Notes under the pieces: generated by a model
What the model saw: only the letters and a program-made list of their open reading frames with translations
Told to the model about the DNA's origin: nothing
Databases searched by the model: none
Shown here: piece after piece, positions 1-8,619 of the stretch
Numbering within the stretch: position 1 is the stretch's first letter
How the letters are laid out: each line of letters opens with the position of its first letter
Source of the DNA: Pseudomonadota bacterium
GTDB lineage: Bacteria; Pseudomonadota; Gammaproteobacteria; Burkholderiales; Chitinibacteraceae
Assembly (NCBI GenBank): GCA_026399755.1
Contig: JAPLQI010000038.1
Span: 1-32,535 of the forward strand
Reading direction: 5' to 3'
Length of the DNA: 32,535 nt
Program-made: the position numbers and the translations under genes

Positions 1-2733
1 AGGCGCTTTATCTAGATAACCCGGCTTTTCAAACTTCGCTTTGATTCTTTCCAGATTCTCAGAGAGCTTGCCGATTTCTTTAGTTAAACGCGCCGATTCT
101 GCTGCTTTATCAATTTCTACTTTCAGCATTAAACGCGTGCTACCCGCAACCGCCACCGGCGCATCGTCTTCAGGCAATTTAGCCACGATGGTTACGCTGG
201 CAAGCTTGGCTAATGGCACTAAGTAAGCGGCGTACTGCTGCAGCTCTTCGCCGCCTTCCAGCAATAACGGTGTTTTTTGCGATGGTGGCAAGCCCATTTC
301 GCCGCGCAGATTACGCACGGCAAAGGCCAGTGCTTTTAAGCTTTCAACCTGCGCGTTAGCCGCATCGTTCACCTTGCTTAAATCCGCCACCGGCCAGTCG
401 GCCACCATGATGGATTCAGTTTTCTTAGCGTTCGCCAAGGGAGCCACAACCTGCCACAGCTCTTCAGTAATAAACGGAATAATCGGGTGAGCCATACGCA
501 ATGTGGTTTCTAATACGCGAACCAAGGTGCGGCGAGTTGCGCGTTGCTGCGCTTCGTTGCCGGTTTGTAGTTGCACCTTAGCCAGCTCGATATACCAGTC
601 GCAGTAATCGTTCCAAACAAATTCGTAAATGCCCTGAGCCGCCAAATCGAAGCGGAAGGTATCCAGCGCGGTAGTGACATCATGCTCTGCCTGCTGCAAG
701 CGACCTATCATCCACTGATCGGCAAAGCTGTATTCCAACGGCAAGGATTCATCCTGCCCTACGTCTTTGCCTTCCACATTCATCAACACATAACGGGTGG
801 CATTCCACAGCTTATTGCAGAAGTTGCGATAGCCTTCGCAGCGATGCTGATCAAAATTAATACTGCGGCCCAAAGTTGCTAGCGATGCAAAGGTGAAGCG
901 CAGTGCATCGGTACCAAAAGCTGGAATGCCTTCTGGGAATTCTTTCTTGGTTTTAGCTGCCACCTTAGGCGCGGTTTCTGGGCGACGCAGGCCGGAAGTG
1001 CGTTTTTCCAACAGCGTTTCTAAATCAATCCCGTCGATCAGATCAACCGGATCCAGCACATTGCCTTCCGATTTAGACATCTTCTGGCCTTCGCCGTCCC
1101 GCACCAAGCCGTGGATATACACATGCTTAAACGGCACCTTGCCGGTGAAGTGCTTGGTCATCATAATCATCCGGGCTACCCAGAAGAAAATAATGTCAAA
1201 GCCCGTGACCAGCACCGATGAAGGCAAAAATGCTTCCAGCTCAGGGGTGGTTTGGCCGGGCTTCCAACCCAAGGTAGAGAATGGCACCAGTGCCGAGCTA
1301 AACCAAGTATCGAGCACATCCACATCACGGCGCAGTGTTTTGCCCGGCGCTTGTGATTCTGCTTCGGCCTGATTACGGGCTACATAAACTTTGCCGTCTT
1401 CATCGTACCAAGCCGGAATCTGATGCCCCCACCATAGCTGACGGCTAATGCACCAGTCTTGAATATTATTCAGCCACTGGTTGTAAGTGTTCACCCAGTT
1501 TTCTGGCACAAACTTAACTTCACCATCCGCCACAGCTTGCAAGGCTTTTTCGGTAATGCTTTGGCCGGTTTCATCTGCCTTACTCATGGCCATAAACCAC
1601 TGGTCGGTCAGCAAAGGCTCAATCACCGAACCAGTACGATCACCACGTGGCACCATCAACTTGTGTTTTTTTGTTTCGAGCAATAAGCCCTGCGCATCTA
1701 GATCAGCCAGCATCGCTTTACGCGCGGCCAGAGCCGTTAAACCCGCATAAGCCGCAGGTAAATCAATACTGCCCAGTGCATCACCATCAAAGCTAAATAC
1801 CTGCGCTTTAGCCAGAATCGTGGCTTCCAAGCTCATCACATTAATCAGCTGGGTGTTATGACGCTTACCGACTTGGTAATCGTTAAAGTCATGCGCTGGG
1901 GTGATTTTCACCAAGCCGGTACCGAAAGCCGCATCCACATAATCGTCGGCAATGACGGGGATTTCACGGTTGGTCAGTGGCAAGGACAGTGTTTTACCGA
2001 TCAGATGAGTAAAACGCTCGTCGTCTGGATTCACCGCTACGGCTACGTCGCCGAGCAAGGTTTCAGGACGGGTGGTGGCCACCACGATAAATTCATCGCT
2101 GCCCACTACCGGATATTTGATATGCCACATATGGCCGTCTTCTTCCTCGGAAACTACTTCGAGGTCGGAGATCGCGGTACCCAGCTTTGGGTCCCAATTA
2201 GATAAACGCTTGCCACGGTAAATCAGGCCTTGTTCAAACAGGCTGACAAAGACTTCGCTAACCGTGGCCGAGCACTGCTCGTCCATGGTGAAGTATTCGC
2301 GCTTCCAATCTACCGATGCACCCATGCGGCGCATTTGCTCGGTGATAGTTGCACCCGATTCTTTTTTCCATTCCCAGATTTTTTCTACGAATTTCTCACG
2401 GCCCAATTCATGGCGGCTGATGCCTTGCGCATCCAGCTGGCGCTCAACTACGATTTGCGTAGCGATACCGGCGTGATCGGTGCCAGGCTGCCAAAGGGTG
2501 TTCTCACCTTTCATACGATGGTAGCGGGTTAGGCCATCCATAATCGTTTGATTGAAGGCATGGCCCATATGCAAAGTACCTGTCACATTGGGTGGCGGCA
2601 GTTGAATGCAGAATGATTCGGCGCTTTGCATATTTGGCTGAAAGTAACCGGCTTTCTCCCACTCTGGGTAGTAGCGGCTTTCGATCTCAGCGGGTTCGAA
2701 ACTTTTTGCGAGTTCTTTAGGCGTGGTGCTCAT
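1..2733 (-). CDS. valS: Valyl-tRNA synthetase, C-terminal end outside window
   Basis: Class I aminoacyl-tRNA synthetase that charges tRNA-Val in the cytoplasm. The reverse strand reads open from the ATG at 2733 to the window edge, giving 911 residues. The family is usually about 945-950 long, so roughly 30-40 C-terminal residues are missing. Visible motifs are [13 protein letters not shown] with the HIGH-type signature at H55-H58, an editing-domain region containing [12 protein letters not shown], the [11 protein letters not shown] segment, and KMSKS at K551-S555. The visible C-terminus matches the ValS coiled-coil arm ([12 protein letters not shown]). No clear Shine-Dalgarno precedes the ATG, but the [14 protein letters not shown] start fits the family. 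In relatives I recall valS following pepA-holC and a small gene on the same strand. Here the iron cluster lies in between. Identity is very secure. Confidence 0.97.
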   Translation of the reverse strand, partial: MSTTPKELAKSFEPAEIESRYYPEWEKAGYFQPNMQSAESFCIQLPPPNVTGTLHMGHAFNQTIMDGLTRYHRMKGENTLWQPGTDHAGIATQIVVERQLDAQGISRHELGREKFVEKIWEWKKESGATITEQMRRMGASVDWKREYFTMDEQCSATVSEVFVSLFEQGLIYRGKRLSNWDPKLGTAISDLEVVSEEEDGHMWHIKYPVVGSDEFIVVATTRPETLLGDVAVAVNPDDERFTHLIGKTLSLPLTNREIPVIADDYVDAAFGTGLVKITPAHDFNDYQVGKRHNTQLINVMSLEATILAKAQVFSFDGDALGSIDLPAAYAGLTALAARKAMLADLDAQGLLLETKKHKLMVPRGDRTGSVIEPLLTDQWFMAMSKADETGQSITEKALQAVADGEVKFVPENWVNTYNQWLNNIQDWCISRQLWWGHQIPAWYDEDGKVYVARNQAEAESQAPGKTLRRDVDVLDTWFSSALVPFSTLGWKPGQTTPELEAFLPSSVLVTGFDIIFFWVARMIMMTKHFTGKVPFKHVYIHGLVRDGEGQKMSKSEGNVLDPVDLIDGIDLETLLEKRTSGLRRPETAPKVAAKTKKEFPEGIPAFGTDALRFTFASLATLGRSINFDQHRCEGYRNFCNKLWNATRYVLMNVEGKDVGQDESLPLEYSFADQWMIGRLQQAEHDVTTALDTFRFDLAAQGIYEFVWNDYCDWYIELAKVQLQTGNEAQQRATRRTLVRVLETTLRMAHPIIPFITEELWQVVAPLANAKKTESIMVADWPVADLSKVNDAANAQVESLKALAFAVRNLRGEMGLPPSQKTPLLLEGGEELQQYAAYLVPLAKLASVTIVAKLPEDDAPVAVAGSTRLMLKVEIDKAAESARLTKEIGKLSENLERIKAKFEKPGYLDKAP

Positions 2734-2769
2734 GGGAAAAGGGCTCAGTCGTTCATAGATTAACCCGCG

Positions 2770-2775
2770 ATTATA
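2770..2775 (-). promoter_or_regulatory. Candidate -10 box for valS
   Basis: Read on the minus strand this is a perfect TATAAT, about 37 bp upstream of the valS ATG. No convincing -35 hexamer sits 16-18 bp further upstream, so the assignment rests on the -10 box and its position in the valS/chaN divergent region. Confidence 0.4.
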
Positions 2776-2986
2776 TCCTTAACCGCCGCTTGCAGAGCGA
2801 ATCTCCACGCGGATTACTACCTTAAAAAGTAATTTTTAGCCCTCATTTAGCAATTTTAGCGGTGTTTTTCTACGCTAAGCCCATAGTTTCACGGCTGAAT
2901 AGCCGATCTCTCCTGCTTATCTTCCCCAGCTATTAAGCCATTATTTTTATAGGGCAATTCATGCCCATTTGTCATTTGAGCATGAG

Positions 2987-2999
2987 ATTGATTATCAAT
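2987..2999. promoter_or_regulatory. Possible second Fur-type half-site palindrome
   Basis: ATTGATTATCAAT is a perfect 13 bp palindrome about the central T, of the AT-rich TGAT/ATCA type found in Fur boxes. It lies 7 bp before the better Fur-box match at 3007-3025. Two adjacent sites would suit cooperative Fur binding. On its own the match to the 19-mer consensus is weak. Confidence 0.35.
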
Positions 3000-3004
3000 A
3001 AACA

Positions 3005-3033
3005 TTGAAGGTGATAATCATTACGAATACAAT
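3005..3033 (+). promoter_or_regulatory. Promoter with embedded Fur box upstream of the iron cluster
   Basis: TTGAAG (3005-3010), 17 bp, then TACAAT (3028-3033) forms a sigma-70-like promoter. The 19-mer at 3007-3025 (GAAGGTGATAATCATTACG) matches the classic Fur consensus at 14 of 19 positions and fills the spacer. A repressor bound there would block RNA polymerase. Position, orientation and the iron genes downstream agree. Actual binding is inferred. Confidence 0.65.
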
Positions 3034-3099
3034 ATGCCGTAGCCATTGGCAATTTCTGCAAAAAACACCCCGCAGCTCATCAAATAAAGCACATCTTCC

Positions 3100-3978
3100 A
3101 TGAAAGTTTTACTCTCGCTTTGCAGCCTGTTTTTAATCAGCTGCACCTCGCTTCCCCCAGCCAAACCCACCGTAGTCGCCGATATGGCTCAATTGGGCAA
3201 GATTATTGATTTAAAAACCGGCGATGTTTTATCGCCTGAGCAACTGCTCAATAAGCTGGCATCGCAGCAACGCGTCGTCGTGGGCGAGCAACACGACAAT
3301 CGCTACCATCACCAAATCGAGCTGTGGCTGGCGCAAAGCCTAGCCAAACAACGCCCGCAAGGCAGTGTGCTGCTAGAGATGCTGAATCCAGATCAACAAA
3401 GCAAGGTCGATAAAGTAAAAGCGTGGCTGCAAGGCAACCCCGTAGTGCGATCAGAACGCATTGCCGAGCTGCTCAATTGGCAAGGGGGGTGGGATTGGGA
3501 TTTATACGGTGATTTAGCCGTGGGCTTGATGCACGCACCATATCCGCTGCTATCGGCCAACCTAGACAAACCCGAAATGCAGGCCATTTATCGCAACAAG
3601 CCGCTGCTGACAGGCGAGCGCTCAGGCCAGCCTGCGGTAAGGGCTAAGATCGAAACCATTGTGCGTGAAATGCACGACAATCAAATTGCAACACCACAAT
3701 TACTATCCATGATTGCTGTACAGCAGCAGCGTGATCGCCGCATGGCCGAACGCCTGCTCGCAGCGCCCACCCCTGCCCTGCTTATGGCTGGCGGCTACCA
3801 CGCCGCTAAAGATGTAGGCGTGCCACTGCATGCCCAAGATCTGGCCCCCACGCAGCCAGTTACTGTATTGATGCTCGCCGAGCAAGGCGCTGAAATAGCC
3901 CTAGCCCACGCAGACTATGTATGGCTCACCCCGCTCGCAGCGAATGAAGCGTGCTTTTGCATTGTGCCTAAGCACTGA
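3100..3978 (+). CDS. chaN: ChaN-like heme/iron-regulated lipoprotein
   Basis: A 292-residue ChaN-family (COG3016) protein. The N-terminus is a lipoprotein signal with lipobox LISC and lipidation at Cys15, so it should be membrane-anchored and face the periplasm or surface. The family hallmark VVVGEQHDNRYHHQIE is present, followed by LLEMLNPDQQ, then a conserved C-terminal part with MIAVQQQRDRRMAERLL and LLMAGGYHAAKDVGVP. The Campylobacter homologue binds heme as a dimer, so a heme-handling role is likely. It is the first gene after the Fur-box-like promoter and precedes exbB by 310 bp, which contains a repeat element. There is no strong Shine-Dalgarno. The ATG is chosen because it begins a good signal peptide. 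Confidence 0.85.
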   Translation: MKVLLSLCSLFLISCTSLPPAKPTVVADMAQLGKIIDLKTGDVLSPEQLLNKLASQQRVVVGEQHDNRYHHQIELWLAQSLAKQRPQGSVLLEMLNPDQQSKVDKVKAWLQGNPVVRSERIAELLNWQGGWDWDLYGDLAVGLMHAPYPLLSANLDKPEMQAIYRNKPLLTGERSGQPAVRAKIETIVREMHDNQIATPQLLSMIAVQQQRDRRMAERLLAAPTPALLMAGGYHAAKDVGVPLHAQDLAPTQPVTVLMLAEQGAEIALAHADYVWLTPLAANEACFCIVPKH

Positions 3979-4016
3979 TCGCGGCACCGCAGGCACTTGT
4001 AAGGCGGATGAAACCA

Positions 4017-4205
4017 AATCCTATCAACTTAAACCAAACCAGAAGATGTGATGTTTTTCGTAGGAGCGGCTTTAGCCGCGAAGGCACTGCTTATTCAAAA
4101 ATTCGCGGCTAAAGCCGCTCCTACGTTACAGATTTCTAAGTTGATAGGATTGGGATGTAACCCGCGAGCCATGGTAGATAAAGACGCGGGTTTCACCCGC
4201 CCTAC
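4017..4205. repeat. Composite dispersed repeat (family A) with nested palindrome
   Basis: The outer inverted repeat AATCCTATCAACTTA (from 4017) and TAAGTTGATAGGATT (from 4138) flanks a perfect 24 bp palindrome (4059-4082 and 4102-4125). To the right follows the ACGCGGGTTTCACCCGCCCTAC end seen in other family A copies. It occupies most of the 310 bp chaN-exbB gap. No ORF of substance is inside. Transcribed from chaN it would form a strong stem that might reduce read-through into exbB. Confidence 0.8.
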
Positions 4206-4288
4206 ACGTATATGTAATACCTAGCAGCAGGCATTTTAAGCCCCCTACATCCCTAGCATTTACAACCATTCCATAAGCATAAAACGAT

Positions 4289-5116
4289 ATGATTATTAAA
4301 CGAACCACAGTACCCGCCTCACACAAAAGCATCGCCTGTATTGCAGCCTTGTTGCTCAGCCACACCGCAATGGCTGCCACTCCGGCCAGCGCGCCACTCA
4401 CGGCCTTGCTGCCTGCGGATATGTCGCCACTTGGGATGTTTTATGCTGCCGACCATGTGGTTAAAAGCGTATTGATCGGGCTAATTTTTGCCTCGCTCGC
4501 CACTTGGGTAGTGCTGTTAGTTAAAGGCTCGGCGCTGTTTTATGCACGCAAAGAAGCTGATCGCGCCATTGCCTTGCTCAAGCAATCTGCATCTTTAGCC
4601 GATGCTATTGCCCGCACCGCCGCTGCGCCTAAGCAAGCTTTGGCACAGCTTTTACTAAACGATGTGCAAGAAGAGCTGGCGCTTTCCCATCAAGGCGCAG
4701 CCACGCAAACGCTAAAAGAGCGGGCAGGATTTCGTCAGGAACAAATCATGGCGCAAAAAGCTCGCCAAATGACTCAGGGCATCGGCCTGTTGGCCACCAT
4801 AGGATCAGTCGCGCCTTTTGTGGGGCTGTTTGGCACGGTGTGGGGAATTATGAATAGCTTTATCGGCATTGCGGCCAGCAAAAGCACCAATCTTGCCACC
4901 GTAGCACCGGGCATTGCCGAAGCGCTGCTGGCCACGGCAGCCGGGCTGGTGGCGGCGATCCCCGCCGTGATTATTTATAACCTATTCAGCCGAGGCATTA
5001 ATCATTACAAAGCGCTGCTAAAAGATGCTTCTGCACAAGTTTTGCTGATGCTAAGCCGTGATCTGGATGTGCCGCAGCGCCTAGAAATCGGCAGCTCATC
5101 CAAGGCAAAGGATTAA
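4289..5116 (+). CDS. exbB: ExbB, TonB-complex proton-channel subunit
   Basis: Inner-membrane subunit of the TonB-ExbB-ExbD motor, which uses the proton motive force to energise outer-membrane receptors. It is 275 residues long with a signal-like N-terminal extension ending [10 protein letters not shown], as in the longer ExbB proteins of other proteobacteria. A first membrane segment lies near residues 58-80 ([18 protein letters not shown]). The MotA/TolQ/ExbB core has [21 protein letters not shown] and then [32 protein letters not shown]. exbD starts 3 bp after its stop. The start codon has no strong ribosome site, but no better in-frame choice keeps the leader. Confidence 0.95.
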   Translation: MIIKRTTVPASHKSIACIAALLLSHTAMAATPASAPLTALLPADMSPLGMFYAADHVVKSVLIGLIFASLATWVVLLVKGSALFYARKEADRAIALLKQSASLADAIARTAAAPKQALAQLLLNDVQEELALSHQGAATQTLKERAGFRQEQIMAQKARQMTQGIGLLATIGSVAPFVGLFGTVWGIMNSFIGIAASKSTNLATVAPGIAEALLATAAGLVAAIPAVIIYNLFSRGINHYKALLKDASAQVLLMLSRDLDVPQRLEIGSSSKAKD

Positions 5117-5119
5117 GTC

Positions 5120-5536
5120 ATGGGCGCTTTCTTTTCTTCTGAAAACGATGAAATCAACGAAGTTCACGAGATCAACGTCACGCCCTTTATTGATGTGATG
5201 TTGGTGCTGCTGATTATTTTTATGGTGGTGTCGCCATTGGCTACGGTCGATCTCAAAATTGATTTACCAGCAGCCAGCGCAGCGCCCGAGCCTCGGCCAG
5301 AAAAACCGGTGTTTATTTCGCTTAAAGCCGATAAAAGCCTTTATCTTGCCGAGCAGGCGGTTTCACTTACCCAGCTTGCTGGGCAACTAGATAGCCAAAC
5401 TGGTGCAGATAAGCAAACCACGCTGTTTTTTCAGGCCGATAAGCAAGCGCAATACGAAGATGTACTCGCCGTGATGGATGCGCTGCGCAAAGCGGGCTAC
5501 TTAAAAGTAGGCCTAGTTGGGCGTGAGGCCGAGTAA
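5120..5536 (+). CDS. exbD: ExbD, TonB-complex subunit
   Basis: A 138-residue ExbD/TolR-family protein with one N-terminal membrane helix and a periplasmic domain. The motif INVTPFIDVMLVLLIIFMVV carries the essential membrane aspartate at D25, the same number as in E. coli ExbD. It begins directly after exbB and its stop codon overlaps the tonB ATG by one base, so the three genes are translationally linked. Confidence 0.96.
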   Translation: MGAFFSSENDEINEVHEINVTPFIDVMLVLLIIFMVVSPLATVDLKIDLPAASAAPEPRPEKPVFISLKADKSLYLAEQAVSLTQLAGQLDSQTGADKQTTLFFQADKQAQYEDVLAVMDALRKAGYLKVGLVGREAE

Positions 5537-6303
5537 TGCACACAGCTCCTCAACCCGGCATGCGCTGGCGCACCGGCATTTTATTGGTTTCATCAGTCTA
5601 TCTCATGCTGCTGTTTATGCTGCTGCGCCAGCCTATCGTTATGCTCGCCAGCCCCATGCCCGCTGCAGCAGTTATGCTGGTGATGGCGCCGCAAATCAGC
5701 TCATCGGCCACTAAGCAGCAACAGGCGGTTGGCGCGCAGCAATCGGTCGCGGTAAAACCAGCCAAGCCCAATAGTAGCAAGCCAGAGAAGATGCCTTCTT
5801 TGGCCAGCGCACAGGCGCCAGTGATTATTGCTGCGGCAGAGAAAACGCATACTGCGCCCACCCCTGCTGCCGATCTAAAACCTGTGCCAGATAAAACGCC
5901 GCCCAGCGACACGCCACCCACGGCAGCAGCCGCCAATAGCAGCGCAGCCCCTGCACCAGCGGCGATTCAATCGGCCCTAACAGCTGCCCCGTTTAATAGC
6001 GATTCGCCATCAAACAGCGCGGCCAGCCTTAACTGGCAAAGCCAGGTGTTGAGTCACTTAGGCAAATACCGGCGTTATCCGGGCGATGCAAGGCTGCGTA
6101 AACAGGCAGGTGCAGCGTGGATAAAACTCACCATAACGGCAGAGGGAAAAGTCCTGAATAAGCAGCTGATTGCCTCCTCAGGCGCACTGATTCTGGACCG
6201 TGAAGCGCTGCAAATTTTAGAGCGCGCCCAGCCGCTGCCATTGCCGCCAAAACTAATACCCATCGTCATCACGCTACCGGTTCGTTTTGATATAGAAAAC
6301 TAA
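5536..6303 (+). CDS. tonB: TonB energy-transducing protein
   Basis: A 255-residue TonB. An N-terminal membrane helix (about residues 13-36) is followed by a long Ala/Pro/Lys/Ser-rich periplasmic spacer (about 50-165) and a typical TonB C-terminal domain (about 170-255). That domain contains LGKYRRYPGDARLRKQAGAA, then LTITAEGKVLNKQLIASSG, LDREALQILERAQPLPLPP and a final VRFDIEN. Its ATG overlaps the exbD stop. A dedicated TonB set beside a receptor suggests a substrate-specific motor and not the housekeeping one. Confidence 0.95.
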   Translation: MHTAPQPGMRWRTGILLVSSVYLMLLFMLLRQPIVMLASPMPAAAVMLVMAPQISSSATKQQQAVGAQQSVAVKPAKPNSSKPEKMPSLASAQAPVIIAAAEKTHTAPTPAADLKPVPDKTPPSDTPPTAAAANSSAAPAPAAIQSALTAAPFNSDSPSNSAASLNWQSQVLSHLGKYRRYPGDARLRKQAGAAWIKLTITAEGKVLNKQLIASSGALILDREALQILERAQPLPLPPKLIPIVITLPVRFDIEN

Positions 6304-6312
6304 ATCCAGCCC

Positions 6313-6336
6313 GCCCGCTGGCTAAAACCAGCGGGC
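6313..6336 (+). terminator. Hairpin between tonB and the peptidase gene
   Basis: GCCCGCTGG, loop CTAAAA, CCAGCGGGC: a perfect 9 bp GC-rich stem starting 10 bp after the tonB stop. No T-run follows, so it is more likely an mRNA-processing or attenuating stem than a full terminator. Confidence 0.45.
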
Positions 6337-6356
6337 ATCCCCATATCGGAAACCCC

Positions 6357-8477
6357 ATGAATCTGCCCTCCTCGCGCTGGCTGCACGCCAGCCTGCTTGC
6401 TGCATTATTTATCCACCAAAGCGCAAGCGCACTTAGCCCGCCCAAGGCTGAGCAAATCCCGCAAATCTTGCAAGCGCATGGCGAGCAGCGTGTGGATAAC
6501 TACGGCTGGCTGCGTGACGATCAACGCAAGGCACCCAAGGTGCTGGATTATCTAAATGAAGAGAATCGCTATACCGAAGCGATGCTAGAGCCTGCGGCTG
6601 AGCTGCGCCACACCCTCTTCTTTGAAATGGCAGGAAGGATTAATCAGCAGGATCAATCCCTGCCTTACACATTGGATGGCTATCAATACCGCGAGCAATT
6701 AATTGCCGGTAAAGAGCACGCTATTTACCAGCGCAAAAAACAACAGGCCAATAGCGAGTGGGAAGTCTTGCTGGATGCCAATTTACGCGCCGCTGGCCAG
6801 CGCTACTACCGCATGGCAGGCATGGAAATTAGCCGCCACAGCCCGCTGATGGCGATTGCTGAAGATTACACAGGGCGACGCCAATACCGCATTGCCATCC
6901 AGAATATCAGCGGCGGCAATGAAGAAACAATCGAAAACACCTCAGGCAATATGGCTTGGGCGAACGATGGCAAATCTTTGTTTTATGTGCGCAACCACCC
7001 CCAAACACTGCGCCCTTGGCAGCTGTATCGACATCAATACGGCAGCGCGCCCAGCAGTGACCAACTGGTTTATCAGGAAGACGACGAGGGCTTTTATTTA
7101 AGCCTCTCTACCTCGTCTTCCCGCCAATACATCCTGCTCACCAGCAATAGCACCTCCACTTCTGAAGTGCGGCTGATCAATGCCGATCAGCCTGCCGCTG
7201 CGCCCGAGCTATTCGCCGCCCGCCAAACGGGGCGCGAATATTATTTAGATCATTATCGCGGCCAGTTTTACCTGCGCGCCAATCATCAAAGCCCGCAGTT
7301 TGGCCTCTACCAAACCGCATCGACCAAAGCGCCTTGGCAAGTATTGATCGCCCCCGATAAAGAGCGCGAACTAGAAAGCTTTGCCGTATTTCGCAGTGCG
7401 CTGATTACTAAAGAGCGCCATCTAGGCCTGTCCCGCATTCGCCAGCTGAGCTGGGATGGCAAATTGCAGCGCGAGCTCAGCTTTGACGACCCAAGCTATA
7501 TGGCTTGGCTGGGCAATAATCCAGATCCAGACAGCACAACGCTGCAATACCGCTACTCATCCATGACCACGCCCACCTCCACTTTTGCCTGGAATCTGCA
7601 AAATGGTGAGCGCAGCCTATTAAAGCAGCAGCAAATCAAAGCCTTTCAGCCACAGGATTACCGCAGCGAGCGGCTATGGCTAAGCGCGCGGGATGGCGTC
7701 AAAGTGCCGGTTTCTCTGGTATATAAAAAATCGCTGCTTAAGCCTGGCAAAAATCCGCTACTGGTTTACGGCTATGGCGCTTACGGCATGAGCATGGATG
7801 CCTCGTTTAGCCCGGCAAGGCTTAGCCTGCTGGATCGCGGCTTTGTGTTTGCTATTGCCCATGTCAGGGGCGGTGGCGAGCTGGGCCAAGCTTGGTATCA
7901 ACAGGGCAAACTGGCCAATAAACAAAATAGCTTTAATGATTTTATCGACAGCACCCAAGGCTTAGTTAAAGCAGGATTTGGCCAGCCGGGGCGCTTATAC
8001 GCTATGGGCAGCAGCGCCGGTGGCCTGCTGGTTGCGGCCAGCATTAATCAAGCGCCTCATCTATTTAATGCAGCGGTTGCCCAAGTACCTTTTGTGGATG
8101 TGCTGAGCACCATGCTCGACCCTAGCCTGCCGCTAACGGTGGGTGAATACGAAGAATGGGGCAATCCACAGCTCAAAGCCGATTACCAGCGCATCAAATC
8201 CTACAGCCCCTACGACGGCATAACAGCCCAGCCCTACCCTCATCTGCTCGTAACCAGCGGCTTGCACGACTCGCAAGTGCAGTACTGGGAACCTGCCAAA
8301 TGGGTAGCCAAACTGCGCGCGCTTAAACAAGGCGACTCCATGCTGCTGCTCTCTACCGATATGAATGCCGGCCACGGCGGCAAATCAGGGCAACTGGGCA
8401 AGCTTAGAAATAGCGCGATGGAATACAGCTTTATTTTGCATCTGGACGCAGAAGCCCAGCGTGCCTTAGCGCCATAG
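6357..8477 (+). CDS. Exported oligopeptidase B-like serine peptidase (S9A)
   Basis: A 706-residue prolyl-oligopeptidase-family protein closest to oligopeptidase B (PtrB). An N-terminal beta-propeller domain starts with the family signature RVDNYGWLRDDQRKAPKVLDYL. The C-terminal alpha/beta hydrolase domain contains LLVYGYGAYG, HVRGGGELGQAWYQQGK and the nucleophile elbow GSSAGG (Ser553). Asp638 (in GLHDSQVQYWEPAKW) and His673 (in AGHGGKSG) complete the triad. Unlike cytosolic PtrB it begins with a signal peptide (LLAALFIHQSASA), so it should act in the periplasm or outside. The family cuts short peptides after basic or prolyl residues because the propeller limits access. It sits between tonB and the TonB-dependent receptor, 53 bp after tonB. 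A role in processing an imported or captured peptide ligand is inference. Confidence 0.9.
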   Translation: MNLPSSRWLHASLLAALFIHQSASALSPPKAEQIPQILQAHGEQRVDNYGWLRDDQRKAPKVLDYLNEENRYTEAMLEPAAELRHTLFFEMAGRINQQDQSLPYTLDGYQYREQLIAGKEHAIYQRKKQQANSEWEVLLDANLRAAGQRYYRMAGMEISRHSPLMAIAEDYTGRRQYRIAIQNISGGNEETIENTSGNMAWANDGKSLFYVRNHPQTLRPWQLYRHQYGSAPSSDQLVYQEDDEGFYLSLSTSSSRQYILLTSNSTSTSEVRLINADQPAAAPELFAARQTGREYYLDHYRGQFYLRANHQSPQFGLYQTASTKAPWQVLIAPDKERELESFAVFRSALITKERHLGLSRIRQLSWDGKLQRELSFDDPSYMAWLGNNPDPDSTTLQYRYSSMTTPTSTFAWNLQNGERSLLKQQQIKAFQPQDYRSERLWLSARDGVKVPVSLVYKKSLLKPGKNPLLVYGYGAYGMSMDASFSPARLSLLDRGFVFAIAHVRGGGELGQAWYQQGKLANKQNSFNDFIDSTQGLVKAGFGQPGRLYAMGSSAGGLLVAASINQAPHLFNAAVAQVPFVDVLSTMLDPSLPLTVGEYEEWGNPQLKADYQRIKSYSPYDGITAQPYPHLLVTSGLHDSQVQYWEPAKWVAKLRALKQGDSMLLLSTDMNAGHGGKSGQLGKLRNSAMEYSFILHLDAEAQRALAP

Positions 8478-8484
8478 CAAATAC

Positions 8485-8543
8485 AAAACCCAAATCCTGA
8501 ACCACGGAGGACACAGAGAACACGGAGTTTCACGGAGAAAAAA
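8485..8543. repeat. Dispersed repeat family B, single arm
   Basis: The AAAACCCAAATCCTGAACCACGGAGG-type sequence continues through ACACAGAGAACACGGAG and TTTCACGGAGAAAA. It matches the left arm of the inverted repeat at 23351-23479 almost base for base. Only one arm is present here, between the peptidase gene and the receptor gene. Confidence 0.8.
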
Positions 8544-8619
8544 TCAAAGAAATGGCTCAAGCCATGCACAGATTTGCAATAAGCCAGCCACAGGCTGACA
8601 TTTATAAAAAGAGGAAGAA

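Larger units (their letters stand above)
2734..3099. other. Divergent intergenic region valS/chaN
   Basis: A 366 bp gap between two divergent genes. It holds the probable valS -10 box near the valS end and two iron-regulator-like palindromes plus a sigma-70-like promoter near the chaN end (both listed separately). I saw no coding potential, RNA gene or dispersed repeat in the middle (about 2800-2980). Confidence 0.6.

Noticed and set aside
571-2532. Several plus-strand open frames of 70-160 residues
   Set aside because: All lie opposite the intact valS coding frame and show no family features.
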